64,000 nt of DNA from Bog-473 sp963800725. Its GTDB lineage: Bacteria > Actinomycetota > Acidimicrobiia > Acidimicrobiales > RAAP-2. The notes below the pieces were generated by a model. That model had not been told where the DNA came from and searched no databases. It worked only from the letters and a program-made list of their open reading frames with translations. The position numbers and the translations under genes are program-made. The stretch covers positions 62,001 to 126,000 of the forward strand of contig CAWDCE010000022.1 in the NCBI GenBank assembly GCA_963800725.1, written 5' to 3'. Of this stretch, positions 9,565 through 18,193 are shown one piece after another. How positions within the stretch are numbered: the stretch's first letter is position 1; each line of letters begins with the position of its first letter.

Positions 9565-10588
9565 GTGCGCGCACTTGTCCTGGCGATCCTGGCTCTGAGC
9601 ACTTTCGCGGCTGCGAGTCCGATGCAATCCGCCAGTGCCCAAAGCACGGTGGTGCCTCCTGGCCAGGACCATGCCTGCATCGTCGGGACTCCCCCGCCGG
9701 GGGGCATCGACTGGACAAAACTCACCAATCCGATCCTCTCTTACCCGAGCGTCGGGGCCAAGGACCAGGCGCTGCAGTGGTCAGGCGGGCAATGGCACAT
9801 GCTCTTCAGCGACATGACCCAGATCCCGGCCGCCCCCCATGTGCATTTCGCAGTGGCCATCGCGAACAGCGCGGACCTGACCCATTGGTCGAACCCCAAA
9901 ATCATCGCCACCAATGCCGCGTCGCCCGACATTGTGCGTGAACCGAGCGGGCAGTTCATCGTCACCTACCAGACGCCCCACGGTCTCGCGTATCGCATCA
10001 GCGCCAACGCCTCGCTCGCTTCGTGGTCACGCCCGCACCCGCTTGGGCCAGGGCTCGCCTCGCGCATGATCGACGCCGCGCTGGCGTTCACCGGTCACGG
10101 AGTCATCTTGGGATTCAAGGCCGGCACCACGAGCCAGCACTTCGAGATTGCCTGGGCACCGAGCTTGTCGGGGACCTTCCATCTGGTCGGTCGCCCCGAC
10201 ATCGTGGTGTACAACGACACCATCGAGAACTACGAGTTCTTGAGCGTCGCCGGCACGTGGACGCTCATCGCGACATCGAACACCTTGACCAGCCTTTCAT
10301 CTTCACCCTGGCGCCCGGCAACCCCGCCGTGGCGACGACCTGGCTGCACTGGAGCACCGGGCGGCCGAGTTACTCATCCCCTCCCAATCCTTCAATACCG
10401 GAACCGGCATCTCGAGCATCGGCTACGAACACGCCAACTCGGCGTTTTTGTGCGTCGGCCCAGACGGCGAGGACTATCTCACCTACGCCGCCAGCACCGA
10501 ACTCTCCGCGTTCGGCGGCTGGGGTCACGCCCGCATCGGCCTGGCCCAGAGCACCGACCTGATCAACTGGACGGTCCCACCCGAGTGA
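9565..10588 (+). CDS. Secreted beta-propeller glycosidase-like protein (two frameshifts)
   Basis: From a GTG at 9565 the N-terminus (MRALVLAILALSTFAAASP, then SASAQS) is a signal peptide with a cleavage site near residue 26. The mature part has repeated strands such as LQWSGGQWHMLFSDM, HFAVAIANSADLTHWSNP and DIVREPSGQFIVTYQ, typical of five-bladed propellers of the GH32/GH43/GH68-like superfamilies. Two single-base losses near 10295 and 10360 move the frame. The third segment ends AFGGWGHARIGLAQSTDL and then INWTVPPE at TGA 10588. The catalytic acids cannot be assigned, so a sugar-binding or hydrolase role is inference. It is divergent from the acyl-CoA dehydrogenase. A TATAGC stretch 9 bases before the GTG could serve a leaderless transcript. 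Confidence 0.55.
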
Positions 10589-10610
10589 ACGAACGGATCC
10601 GGGCGACGCG

Positions 10611-11484
10611 GTGACCGATTTCGTCACCTTGTCCGATGGGCGCCGCTTGGCCTACGAGGAATACGGCACCCGTGACGGTGCCCCGGTGTTCAGCTTCCAC
10701 GGCGGACTGAGTTCACGCCTCGACGCCGCTCCAGCACACCGGGCGGCGCAGCGACTCGGGATCCGGCTCGATCTCGCCTGACCGCCCAGGCATAGGCCGC
10801 TCCTCCTATCTGCCCGGCCGACGCCTCGTCGACTGGCCCGATGACGTCGCCGCGCTCGCCGACGCACTTTCGATCGAGGAGTTCGCGATCATGGGCTGGT
10901 CGTGTGGCGGCCCCTACGCCGCGGCCTGCGGGGCACGCTTGGCCGACCGGGTCAGGCGCATTGCCTTGTTGTCGAGTGCGGTGCCCATCGACGTCTTTGG
11001 GACCACTCGCGGCTTGACGCTCGACGACCGCGTGCTCTTGTTCCTGGTGCATCGGGCACCGGCCATTGCCGCGCTCCTCATGCGGATCATGATCGCCGAC
11101 GCCTCCCCATTACGCCTTTACCACGAGGTCTTGCGCAGCTTCCCCGCCGTCGACCGCGCCGTCATCAAAGAGATGGGCCCGCCGGCCCAAGCGGTGGCCT
11201 TCGTCGCCGAGTCCATGCGCCAGGGCACCAACGGCTGCGTGCAGGACTACAAGATCTTCGGCGATCCGTGGGGATTCGCCCTGGAAGAGATCAGCGCGCC
11301 AGTCGACATCTGGGAGGGCGCTGAAGACCGCACCGGACCACCGGACTACCGCGACTTCCTCTTGCGGCACTTCCGCGACGCCAAGCTCTTCGTCGTTCCC
11401 GGCGAAGGCCACATCTCCTTGTTGGCCCATCACGCCGAAGCGATCCTCACCCCGTTCGCGGCGGCGTCACCCCATCGCCGTTAG
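10611..11484 (+). CDS. Alpha/beta hydrolase (one frameshift)
   Basis: The start is GTG at 10611, giving VTDFVTLSDGRRLAYEEYG, the first strands of the alpha/beta hydrolase fold, with the oxyanion region SFHGG. One extra base at about 10770 interrupts the frame; without it the text reads IRLISPDRPGIGRSSY, as in the family. The nucleophile elbow is GWSCGGPYA, the acid is probably the D in WEGAEDRTGP, and the histidine lies in GEGHISLL. The product is a cytosolic esterase/epoxide-hydrolase-like enzyme of unknown substrate. It converges with the next gene and overlaps its end by 4 bases. Confidence 0.7.
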
Positions 11485-12824
11485 GCCCACAATGCCGAGT
11501 CGATGGCCCGGTGGAAAGTCGGATAGGCGTAGATCATCGACTTGAGTGTCGCCACGGTGACCCGTGCATGGACCGCCAGCGTCAAGACGGCCAGGATCTC
11601 ACCGCCCGCGGGGCCCATTGCGGTCCCCCCCACCAACACGTCGTCGATGGCCACCAACTTGACCAGGCCCTCTGCCTTGGCGATCCAACCACGCGTTGAC
11701 GCCGAGATTGAACCGTGCATCACCACGACCTCGCCTCGGGTCTTCGCCACCCGCTCGCGCGCGGCGTGCTCGGTGAGACCTACCGAGCCGATCTCGGGAT
11801 CGGTGAAGGTGACGCGGGGCAGGGCGCGGTAGTCGGCCGGGTCAATTGGTTGCCCCAAGATGTCGGCGACGCAGATCCGGGCCTGGTACATCGCAATGTG
11901 GGTGAACGCACCCTGGCCGGCGACATCGCCCACCGCCCAGACTCCGGGTTGCACTCGCATCCTGGCGTCGACCGGCAAGGCGCGCGCTGTCGCGTCGAGC
12001 CCGAGCGATGCGACCCCGAGCGAGGCCAGATCGGATCGCCGGCCGGTCGCGACCAAGAGACGGTCCGCGCGCAGTTCGGTGCCATCGCCGAGTTCGAGTA
12101 CGACGCCGGCGTCCCCCGATGCCTGCACCCGCTCGATGGTGGCCGAGGTGTGGATCTCGATCCCCTCTCCCGTCAAGACCTCAGTGATGAGGGCGGAGAC
12201 CTCGGGCTCTTCGGGGGCCAAGAGGCGATCCGCCGTCTCGACCACGCTCACCTTGGTCCCAAAGCGCGCCATGGCCTGACCGATTTCCACCCCGATCGCC
12301 CCTCCACCGACGATCAGGAGGGTCTCGGGCAGGACCGGGGCGGCAATGGCCTCACGGTTGGTCCAATGGGGCACGTTTGCGAACATGTCGGGCACGAAGG
12401 CCTCTTGTCCCGTGGCAACGACCAACGCCCGCGCCGCGGTAATGCCCTCGCCGTTGACCTCGACGGAGTTCGCACTGGTGAGGGTTGCTCGTCCGCGTAT
12501 GAAATGGCCCCCCTTGGCGATGAAACGATCGACGGCGACCTTGTCGTCCCACCAGTCGGTGGCCTCGGTGCCAATGCGCCGGGCAACCGGTGCCCAGTCC
12601 GGCGTAATGACCGCCGTCCCGGCATTGCCCTCGATGCGGCGGCCTTCGGCGAGGAGGTCGGCGGCCCGAACGATCATCTTCGAGGGGATACAGCCCCAGT
12701 ACGGGCACTCGCCCCCGACCAGCTCGGCTTCGATCCCCACGACCTCGAGGCCCGCCTCGGCCAGGCTTCCCGCTACTTCTTCGCCACCCGGGCCGAGCCC
12801 GACGACAATGACGTCACACTCCAC
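11481..12824 (-). CDS. Pyridine nucleotide-disulfide oxidoreductase (dihydrolipoamide dehydrogenase-like)
   Basis: A 447-residue flavoprotein with the FAD-binding GLGPGGEEVAGSLAEAG at residues 9-25. The redox-active disulfide is GGECPYWGCIPSKM, where the two cysteines flank PYWG instead of the LNVG usual in dihydrolipoamide dehydrogenase. An NAD(P)-binding GGGAIGVEIGQ motif and a C-terminal dimerisation domain follow. The family's C-terminal HPT motif is AYPTFHRA here, so the usual catalytic histidine is replaced or shifted. It is therefore safer to call it a disulfide reductase of unknown substrate than Lpd. It lies 3 bases downstream of the neighbouring membrane-protein gene on the same strand. 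Confidence 0.8.
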   Translation of the reverse strand: MECDVIVVGLGPGGEEVAGSLAEAGLEVVGIEAELVGGECPYWGCIPSKMIVRAADLLAEGRRIEGNAGTAVITPDWAPVARRIGTEATDWWDDKVAVDRFIAKGGHFIRGRATLTSANSVEVNGEGITAARALVVATGQEAFVPDMFANVPHWTNREAIAAPVLPETLLIVGGGAIGVEIGQAMARFGTKVSVVETADRLLAPEEPEVSALITEVLTGEGIEIHTSATIERVQASGDAGVVLELGDGTELRADRLLVATGRRSDLASLGVASLGLDATARALPVDARMRVQPGVWAVGDVAGQGAFTHIAMYQARICVADILGQPIDPADYRALPRVTFTDPEIGSVGLTEHAARERVAKTRGEVVVMHGSISASTRGWIAKAEGLVKLVAIDDVLVGGTAMGPAGGEILAVLTLAVHARVTVATLKSMIYAYPTFHRAIDSALWA

Positions 12825-12827
12825 CGA

Positions 12828-13619
12828 TTACAGGCCGCCCCAACTGGTGAGGTGTACCGGGGCGACGATGGGCGTTCCCACGTCGAGTTGGATCTGATAG
12901 TGGTAGCCGAGCGGAAGGTTCCGCACGTTGCCGGTGTAGAGCTTTCCGTTGAAGAACGCGGTGACCGTTCCCTTGTTCGGACCGACCTGGCTGTTCGACA
13001 GCGGTTGTCCGTAGATGTCGAAGAATTGTCCGAGCGTGAAGGTATCGGTGGTGTTGGGCGACTCCACATGCAAGATGCCGTCGTTGGCATGGGTGTGGGT
13101 CCAATAGAAGCAGCTCCCCGTCTGGACGAAAGGTCCTTGGGCCGTCTCGGTCGCCTGGGCGCCGGGAATCCCGATCCCGTAGGGAATCACCCGGGGCTGG
13201 CCGTTCACGAACACCGTCAGGTGCGTGTGGACGTGGGTCACGGTCTGCTCGTTGGTTTGGCACTGAATGCCATCGACCGTCTGGCCGGTCGCCGCGTTGA
13301 TCAAGGTGGCCAGCTTGGGCCCGTTCGGGACCGGGATGCCCTCGGGCCCAAGAGTCGTCTTGGGTGCGGGCACCAGCTTCATGGAGGCCGGGATGGCCTC
13401 CGTCGGCACCGCAGGATTCTTGGTCTTCGGATTGGGGGTGCTCGAGCCACCGGTGACCAAGACGACGATCAGGACGACTGCCGCCACCACCACCACAATT
13501 CCCCCGACCCGCACCGCCATGCGGTTGCGCTGCCGGCGTTTCTCCGCTGCTCGCTTCTCGGCCGCCCGTTGCTGGGAATCGGCCCGGCGCTGTGCCTTGG
13601 ACTGCTTGCCACTGGTCAT
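12828..13619 (-). CDS. Membrane-anchored protein of a His-rich, uncharacterised family
   Basis: A 263-residue protein. The N-terminal 34 residues are Lys/Arg/Gln-rich and cytosolic. One transmembrane helix follows (VGGIVVVVAAVVLIVVLV, residues 38-55), then an exported domain. That domain has clustered histidines in VTHVHTHLTVFVNG and FYWTHTHANDGILHVES and two cysteines (IQCQ, SCFYW). The histidine clusters could bind a metal, but this is unproven. A GQFFDIYGQPL segment resembles uncharacterised actinobacterial and chloroflexal proteins I recall only as hypothetical. It overlaps the upstream gene by ATGA and is probably translated with it. Confidence 0.7.
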   Translation of the reverse strand: MTSGKQSKAQRRADSQQRAAEKRAAEKRRQRNRMAVRVGGIVVVVAAVVLIVVLVTGGSSTPNPKTKNPAVPTEAIPASMKLVPAPKTTLGPEGIPVPNGPKLATLINAATGQTVDGIQCQTNEQTVTHVHTHLTVFVNGQPRVIPYGIGIPGAQATETAQGPFVQTGSCFYWTHTHANDGILHVESPNTTDTFTLGQFFDIYGQPLSNSQVGPNKGTVTAFFNGKLYTGNVRNLPLGYHYQIQLDVGTPIVAPVHLTSWGGL

Positions 13620-14323
13620 TGGGGGGTCAATCTATCGAACCAGTCCCATGAGTTGGGGTCGATGCGGGCCAAAGGCCCTGCCCACTCGACCAAAGGTGGC
13701 CCCTCGTCCGCAGCGTGTTGGCGCGTCCAGTTCCCCAGATCGGCCGCGGCGGATGCGAGATCGCCGTCGATAAAGGCCACGGTGATGGAGCGATCCACCC
13801 CATCCTTCGGGTCGGTGCTCGCAAAAGTCCAGGCCCCGGCCACGCCTTCGCACCCGTGCAGTGCGGCCCCTTCGGGCGCGCCGGGGGATCGGGCCCGATC
13901 GGACGAGCTGACCTGTGCCACCCAGACAAAGACGCCCGTCCCCGGGCGATACGGAACCACCTGCGCTGAAACCTTGACCCGCTCGGCCGCCCAACGCCCT
14001 GTGACCTCGAACGGGCCGGAGAGATGGGACGTTCGGGACGCGAAGAACCGGTCCTGTGCACGAAGTTCTTGAGCCAGGTCGAAGAATTCGGGCAGCACGC
14101 CGTGGTCCCGCATGAGATAGAGGGTCATGTAGTGACACGGTGCGAGCAGGGGCGAGACCGCCACTCGGGCCGCCTGGCATGCGGGACTGGCCACCCAGCG
14201 CTGCCCGAAGAGGATCCCGTCGATCGAGTACTGCTCGGGGAGATGGTCGAACTGGTGCCACTGGTTATAGGCGCGGTGGGCCGAAGCGTCGGTGATCTCG
14301 GTGAAGGAGAAGAATCCCAGCAC
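13616..14323 (-). CDS. Hypothetical protein, dimeric alpha/beta-barrel-like (EthD-type N-terminus)
   Basis: A 235-residue protein whose first 50 residues (FSFTEITDASAHRAYNQWHQ, then FDHLPEQ) resemble the ferredoxin-like dimeric alpha/beta barrel of EthD-like proteins. The AYNxW...DH pattern recurs in the protein at 43892-44737, so the two are probably distant paralogues. No signal peptide or membrane helix is visible. It heads a three-gene run with the His-rich membrane protein and the disulfide reductase. Its start lies 63 bases from the divergent CoA-transferase gene. Function unknown. Confidence 0.6.
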   Translation of the reverse strand: MLGFFSFTEITDASAHRAYNQWHQFDHLPEQYSIDGILFGQRWVASPACQAARVAVSPLLAPCHYMTLYLMRDHGVLPEFFDLAQELRAQDRFFASRTSHLSGPFEVTGRWAAERVKVSAQVVPYRPGTGVFVWVAQVSSSDRARSPGAPEGAALHGCEGVAGAWTFASTDPKDGVDRSITVAFIDGDLASAAADLGNWTRQHAADEGPPLVEWAGPLARIDPNSWDWFDRLTPQ

Positions 14324-14386
14324 GCCGGCACGCTACCCGGCGCGCCCAAGCTACGGGTGGCCAAGTGGCACCACGGTGGTGTGAGA

Positions 14387-15443
14387 ATGTCCGCCGTGGC
14401 GCCACTCCCCCAACTCGCCGGAGTCTCGGTGCTCGAGTTGAGCATCTGGCGGCCGGGCCCCTACGCCACCTCACTGCTGGCCGGACTCGGAGCCGACGTG
14501 CTCAAGGTCGAACCCCCCGGGGGTGATCCCATGCGCAGCTATCCACAGATCTTCGCGGCGGTGAGCGGCGGCAAGCGCAGCATCGTCTTGAACCTAAAAG
14601 AAGCCCCCGATCGGGACCGGGCCACCGAGTTGGCGGCGCAGGCCGACGTGGTGATCGAGGGCTTCCGGCCCGGGGTGGTTGCTCGCTTCGGGCTCGACGA
14701 AGTCGCGGTGCGCAAATCAAACCCTGGCGTCGTCTACTGCTCCATCAGCGGGTACGGCCAGCAAGGGCCACTGGCCCAGGCGCCCGGTCACGACCTCAAC
14801 TACCAAGCCTGGGCCGGCTCGTTGATCCCCGACGGGGGGACCGCGGCCATGCCCCCGCTCCCCCTCGCCGACCTCGCCTCGGGCATGACGGCCGCCTTTG
14901 GGATCTGCGCGGCGTTGCTCGGGCGAGCCGCCCATGGCGAGGGGGCCTACCTCGACATCTCGATGACCGACGTGATGTCGACGTGGACCGGCTCGGCCAG
15001 CGCGGCGAGCGACAGCGACGGTGATCAGGTGAAGCGGGACCGCCCCTCGGTCCCGGGCTACGGGCTCTTCGACTGTGCGGACGGCCAGCAAGTCGCCCTG
15101 GGCGTGGTCAACGAGCAGCACTTCTGGACCGCCCTGTGCCACGAGCTCGCTCTCGATCAGCTGGGCGACCTGAACTTCGCCGAGCGCATGGCGCGCGGCC
15201 TCGAACTCACGAATGCGGTGGCGGCGGCGATCAGGTCGCGCCGGCGCGACGAATTTGGTCGCGACCCTGCTCGGTGCGGGCGTACCGATCGCCGCGGTGC
15301 TCGATCGGGCGGCCATGACGGCACGCGCCCCGTTTCCGACGTTTCCCATCCGTTTCGATGCCGCACTCGGGCAGGCCCCGGTCACTGGAGCGGTGCCGAC
15401 GATCGACCAACACCGGGGCGAAGGATTCTTGAAGCTGCGCTGA
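14387..15443 (+). CDS. CaiB/BaiF-family CoA transferase (one frameshift)
   Basis: The start MSAVAPLPQLAGVSVLELS at ATG 14387 leads into the class III CoA-transferase fold, with LGADVLKVEPPGGDPMRSY, VVIEGFRPGVVARFGL and VYCSISGYGQQGP. In ISGYGQQGPLAQAPGHDLNY the aspartate of the HDLNY motif is the family's catalytic acid. One extra t in the run at 15254-15256 shifts the frame. After it LVATLLGAGVPIAAVLDRAA continues the C-terminal domain. The enzyme moves CoA between organic acids in the cytosol; substrate unknown. It faces away from the upstream three-gene run and converges with the AHSA1-like gene. Confidence 0.8.
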
Positions 15444-15454
15444 CCGAGCAGCCG

Positions 15455-15847
15455 CTATTGGGCGAAGTACACCTTCATTGGATCGAAGTAGTTCGACTGC
15501 CACCCACCGTTCTCGTAGCTGCGGTGGCCATCGGGCACATTGGTGTGGCGAATGGTGATCTTGGTCGCACCCTCGGCGGGCTCGAGGAGGACCTCGATTT
15601 GTGAGTCGGCATCGTCCTCGTCGAACTCGCTGGTGCGCCAGGACTGCACGATGCGGCGTCCGGGCTCGAGTTCGAGCGTGGTGCCGCTGATGTACGCGTC
15701 GAAGGCTTCGAATGCGCCGCCGACGCGTGGGTCGAGTGACGCTGTGGCCCCGGTCATGGCGCTATGCCCATCCGACGACATCCACGCGTCGTAGATCACG
15801 TCGACTCGGGCCGGGATCGCGTCGGATACCTCGAAGTCATAAGCCAT
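15455..15847 (-). CDS. AHSA1/SRPBCC-domain protein
   Basis: A 130-residue single-domain protein starting MAYDFEVSDAIPARVDVIYD. The pattern of AWMSSDGHSAMTG, PRVGGAFEAFDAYISGTTLELEPGRRI (read in parts) and VQSWRTSEF, then the late NVPDGHRSYENGGW turn, is that of the activator-of-Hsp90-like START fold. These are small cytosolic ligand-binding proteins, some of them co-chaperone-like. A start at 15883 would add 12 residues without family support. It converges with the CoA transferase. Confidence 0.75.
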   Translation of the reverse strand: MAYDFEVSDAIPARVDVIYDAWMSSDGHSAMTGATASLDPRVGGAFEAFDAYISGTTLELEPGRRIVQSWRTSEFDEDDADSQIEVLLEPAEGATKITIRHTNVPDGHRSYENGGWQSNYFDPMKVYFAQ

Positions 15848-15927
15848 CCCCCCGACGCTATTCGCCGCCCCAACCGCCCGCACAGGTCACCCCCGCTGCA
15901 ATTTCGGCACCGCCGCCTCCGGGATCC

Positions 15928-15946
15928 TATACCCTATGGGGGTATA
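15928..15946. promoter_or_regulatory. CsoR-type operator
   Basis: TATACCCTATGGGGGTATA is a near-perfect palindrome matching the TATACCCC...GGGGTATA operators bound by copper-sensing CsoR repressors. A TATACT -10-like hexamer overlaps its right end (15945-15950), so bound repressor would block the promoter of the csoR gene that starts 34 bases downstream. Confidence 0.75.
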
Positions 15947-15979
15947 TACTTGTCCGCGACCATTGAGGAGGAACTCGCG

Positions 15980-16285
15980 GTGACACCCCAAACTTCCAAC
16001 AAACCGGTCGGCTACAGCGACGACAAGGCGGCGATCCAAAAACGCCTGCGACGCATCGAGGGCCAGGTGCGCGGGCTGCAGCGGATGGTCGAAGAGGATC
16101 GGTACTGCATCAACATTCTCGAGCAGGTTTCTGCCGCCACCCGGGCCCTCCAATCGGTGTCCCTCGAGTTGCTCGAACGGCACCTTGCGACCTGCGTGGC
16201 CGATGCGGTCAAGGTCGGCGGCGACGAGGCCACCGAGAAGCTCAACGAAGCATCGGCGGCGATCGCGCGGCTGGTCCGATCATGA
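15980..16285 (+). CDS. csoR: CsoR-family metal-sensing repressor
   Basis: A 101-residue all-helical DUF156 protein starting at GTG 15980, with a strong GAGGAGGA ribosome site 8 bases upstream. The helix starting KRLRRIEGQVRGLQRMVEED is diagnostic. The copper-ligand set is present as Cys in DRYCINIL and His plus Cys in ERHLATCV, spaced H-x3-C, which gives the Cu(I) C-H-C signature of CsoR rather than the formaldehyde or nickel sensors. It probably represses its own operon through the operator at 15928-15946 and releases it on binding Cu(I). The permease-YHS gene follows after 16 bases. Confidence 0.88.
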   Translation: MTPQTSNKPVGYSDDKAAIQKRLRRIEGQVRGLQRMVEEDRYCINILEQVSAATRALQSVSLELLERHLATCVADAVKVGGDEATEKLNEASAAIARLVRS

Positions 16286-16301
16286 AGGCCCGCGCTTAAC
16301 C

Positions 16302-17606
16302 GTGCCCAGCCTCCTTGTCGACATCGCCCGGTCGCTGCGAGAGGCCTTTTTCATGTTCTGGGTCACTCTGTGGCCCCTGATATTGGGCTTCGGTCTCTCA
16401 GGCGCGGTCCAGTCGTTCGTCAGCCGTGACGCAATGCGCGCCAAGTTGGGCGACCATCGACTACCCGCGGTGGGGCGCGCCACGGTATTTGGGATGCTGT
16501 CCTCGTCGTGCTCCTACGCGGCGACAGCCATGTCCAAGTCGCTCTTCGTCAAAGGGGCCGACTTCATCGCGGTCAACGTCTTCATGTTTGCTTCCACCAA
16601 TCTGGTGGTCGAGCTCGGCGTGGTCCTCGTCGTCCTCATGGGTTGGCAATTCGCTGTCTCCGAGTTCGCTGGGGGCATCATCATGATCGCCCTAGTCGTC
16701 GTCGCCGGTGGCCTGTTGTGGCGGGGCAAGTTGGTGGTGGCGGCCCGCGAACGGCTGCGCACCGAGGTCGCCAAGGGGTCGGGAGAGCACCACCTCGGCG
16801 TGGACGAAGTCGACGCACTGCAACGACAGCCGTGGCGCATCCGACTGCGCTCAAAGAGCGGCTGGACCGATGCCGCCACCTACACGATGGCCGATCTCAC
16901 CATGGTGCGCCGGGAGCTCCTCGTTGGCTACACCGTGGCGGGGTTCTTGACCGTCCTGGTCCCGGTGCACGCGTGGAACACCGTGTTCTTCCATGGACAC
17001 GGGGTCTGGACCAGCATCGAGAACGCCGTGGTCGGCCCGCTCGTCGCACTCTTGAGTTGCGTGTGCTCGGTCGGCAACGTGCCATTGGCTGCGGCCCTGT
17101 GGCACGGCGGCATCTCCTTCGGTGGCGTGATCGCCTTCCTCTTCGCCGACCTGATCGCGCTGCCCATTTTGTTGATCTACCGCCGCTACTACGGCACCGC
17201 CCTCACGGTGCGCATGCTGGCGGTGTTCTGGGCGGTGATGTCGACGGCCGGATTGATCACCGGCGCCGTGTTCAGCGCGGCGGGGCTGGTTCCGACGCCA
17301 TCGCCCAGCACCAGCCAGATCGTGGCCGACCATTTCGCCTGGAACTACACCACGTTCTTGAACCTCATCTTCTTGGCCCTCTTCGCGCTCCTTTATTGGA
17401 CCTATCGCAACCGGGAGCGGTTGGGAGCGAGCCGGGCCAATGCCATCGACCCGGTCTGCGGCATGGTGGTCGAGATTGCCCACGCCCCGGCCACCTTGGC
17501 CTCAGGAGGCAAGGACTACTACTTCTGCTCAGACCACTGCTTGGAGCGCTACTCGGCGAAGCTCCCCCACCCCGGTGTTCGAGGGCAACGCTCCGCCCCG
17601 GCCTGA
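16302..17606 (+). CDS. DUF318/ArsP-type permease with C-terminal YHS domain
   Basis: A 434-residue protein starting at GTG 16302. It has about eight hydrophobic helices with the hallmarks of the YraQ/ArsP permease family: MLSSSCSYAATAMSKSLF in the first half and LLSCVCSVGNVPLAAALW in the second, each with conserved cysteines in a pore-lining helix. A cytosolic loop lies between about residues 145 and 205. After the last helix comes a YHS domain (DPVCGMVV ... YYFCSDHCLERY), a cysteine-rich metal-binding module common on copper ATPases and chaperones. With the CsoR operator and csoR just upstream, a copper or other thiophilic-metal export role is likely, but the substrate is not shown by the sequence. 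Confidence 0.8.
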   Translation: MPSLLVDIARSLREAFFMFWVTLWPLILGFGLSGAVQSFVSRDAMRAKLGDHRLPAVGRATVFGMLSSSCSYAATAMSKSLFVKGADFIAVNVFMFASTNLVVELGVVLVVLMGWQFAVSEFAGGIIMIALVVVAGGLLWRGKLVVAARERLRTEVAKGSGEHHLGVDEVDALQRQPWRIRLRSKSGWTDAATYTMADLTMVRRELLVGYTVAGFLTVLVPVHAWNTVFFHGHGVWTSIENAVVGPLVALLSCVCSVGNVPLAAALWHGGISFGGVIAFLFADLIALPILLIYRRYYGTALTVRMLAVFWAVMSTAGLITGAVFSAAGLVPTPSPSTSQIVADHFAWNYTTFLNLIFLALFALLYWTYRNRERLGASRANAIDPVCGMVVEIAHAPATLASGGKDYYFCSDHCLERYSAKLPHPGVRGQRSAPA

Positions 17607-17636
17607 GGTGGCGATTGGTCTCGGTAGCATCGGGGC

Positions 17637-18077
17637 ATGCCCCTTGATGGAGAATACGAGCCAAGCACCCAGCAGTGGGTGAGAGACCAAGTCGAGCTCT
17701 ATGAGAGCTCTGGGGGCGCCGAAGGCACGACGCTTCGTGACATGCCGGTGGTGATCATGACCAGCCGAGGCGTCAAGTCCGGCAAACTCCGCAAGACCCC
17801 GGTCATGCGGGTCGAACACGAGGGCAGCTACGCCGCCGTGGCGTCCAAGGGCGGCATGCCGACCCATCCCGTCTGGTACTACAACCTGGTCGCCCACCCC
17901 CATATCGAGCTCCAAGATGGTCCGGACAAGCGCGACATGACGGCGCGCCTGGTCGATGGGGCGGAAAAGCAACAGTGGTGGGCCCGAGCAGTTGCCGCTT
18001 ACCCGGACTACGCCGAGTACCAAAAGAACACGACACGCGAGATTCCGGTGTTCGTGCTCGAGCCCCAGACCCCTTAG
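17637..18077 (+). CDS. Deazaflavin (F420)-dependent nitroreductase-family protein
   Basis: A 146-residue Ddn/FDOR-B-type split beta-barrel protein. Family marks are MPVVIMTSRGVKSGKLRKTP (the strand-turn with the F420-phosphate-binding residues), VASKGGMPTHPVWYYNLVAH, and the late ARAVAAYPDYAEYQ helix. These enzymes use reduced coenzyme F420 for reduction or detoxification of quinones and nitro compounds at the membrane face or in the cytosol. Coenzyme F420 is common in actinobacteria, which supports the taxonomic inference. The gene starts 30 bases after the permease-YHS gene but its role need not be linked to metals. Confidence 0.85.
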   Translation: MPLDGEYEPSTQQWVRDQVELYESSGGAEGTTLRDMPVVIMTSRGVKSGKLRKTPVMRVEHEGSYAAVASKGGMPTHPVWYYNLVAHPHIELQDGPDKRDMTARLVDGAEKQQWWARAVAAYPDYAEYQKNTTREIPVFVLEPQTP

Positions 18078-18193
18078 GACCGGTTGCGCCACCCTCGTTC
18101 GTGCCCCCCTTGCGGGCTCGGGCGCGCCAACTCAGCGCGCCCCACCGCCGCTACCGCTCGGGTGCCTGTGACACCTGATCGCTACCGTGCACC

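Noticed and set aside
11715..14072. A 785-codon open frame on the plus strand
   Set aside because: It lies antisense to three good minus-strand genes (disulfide reductase, His-rich membrane protein, EthD-like protein). GC-rich coding DNA often leaves such shadow frames open.
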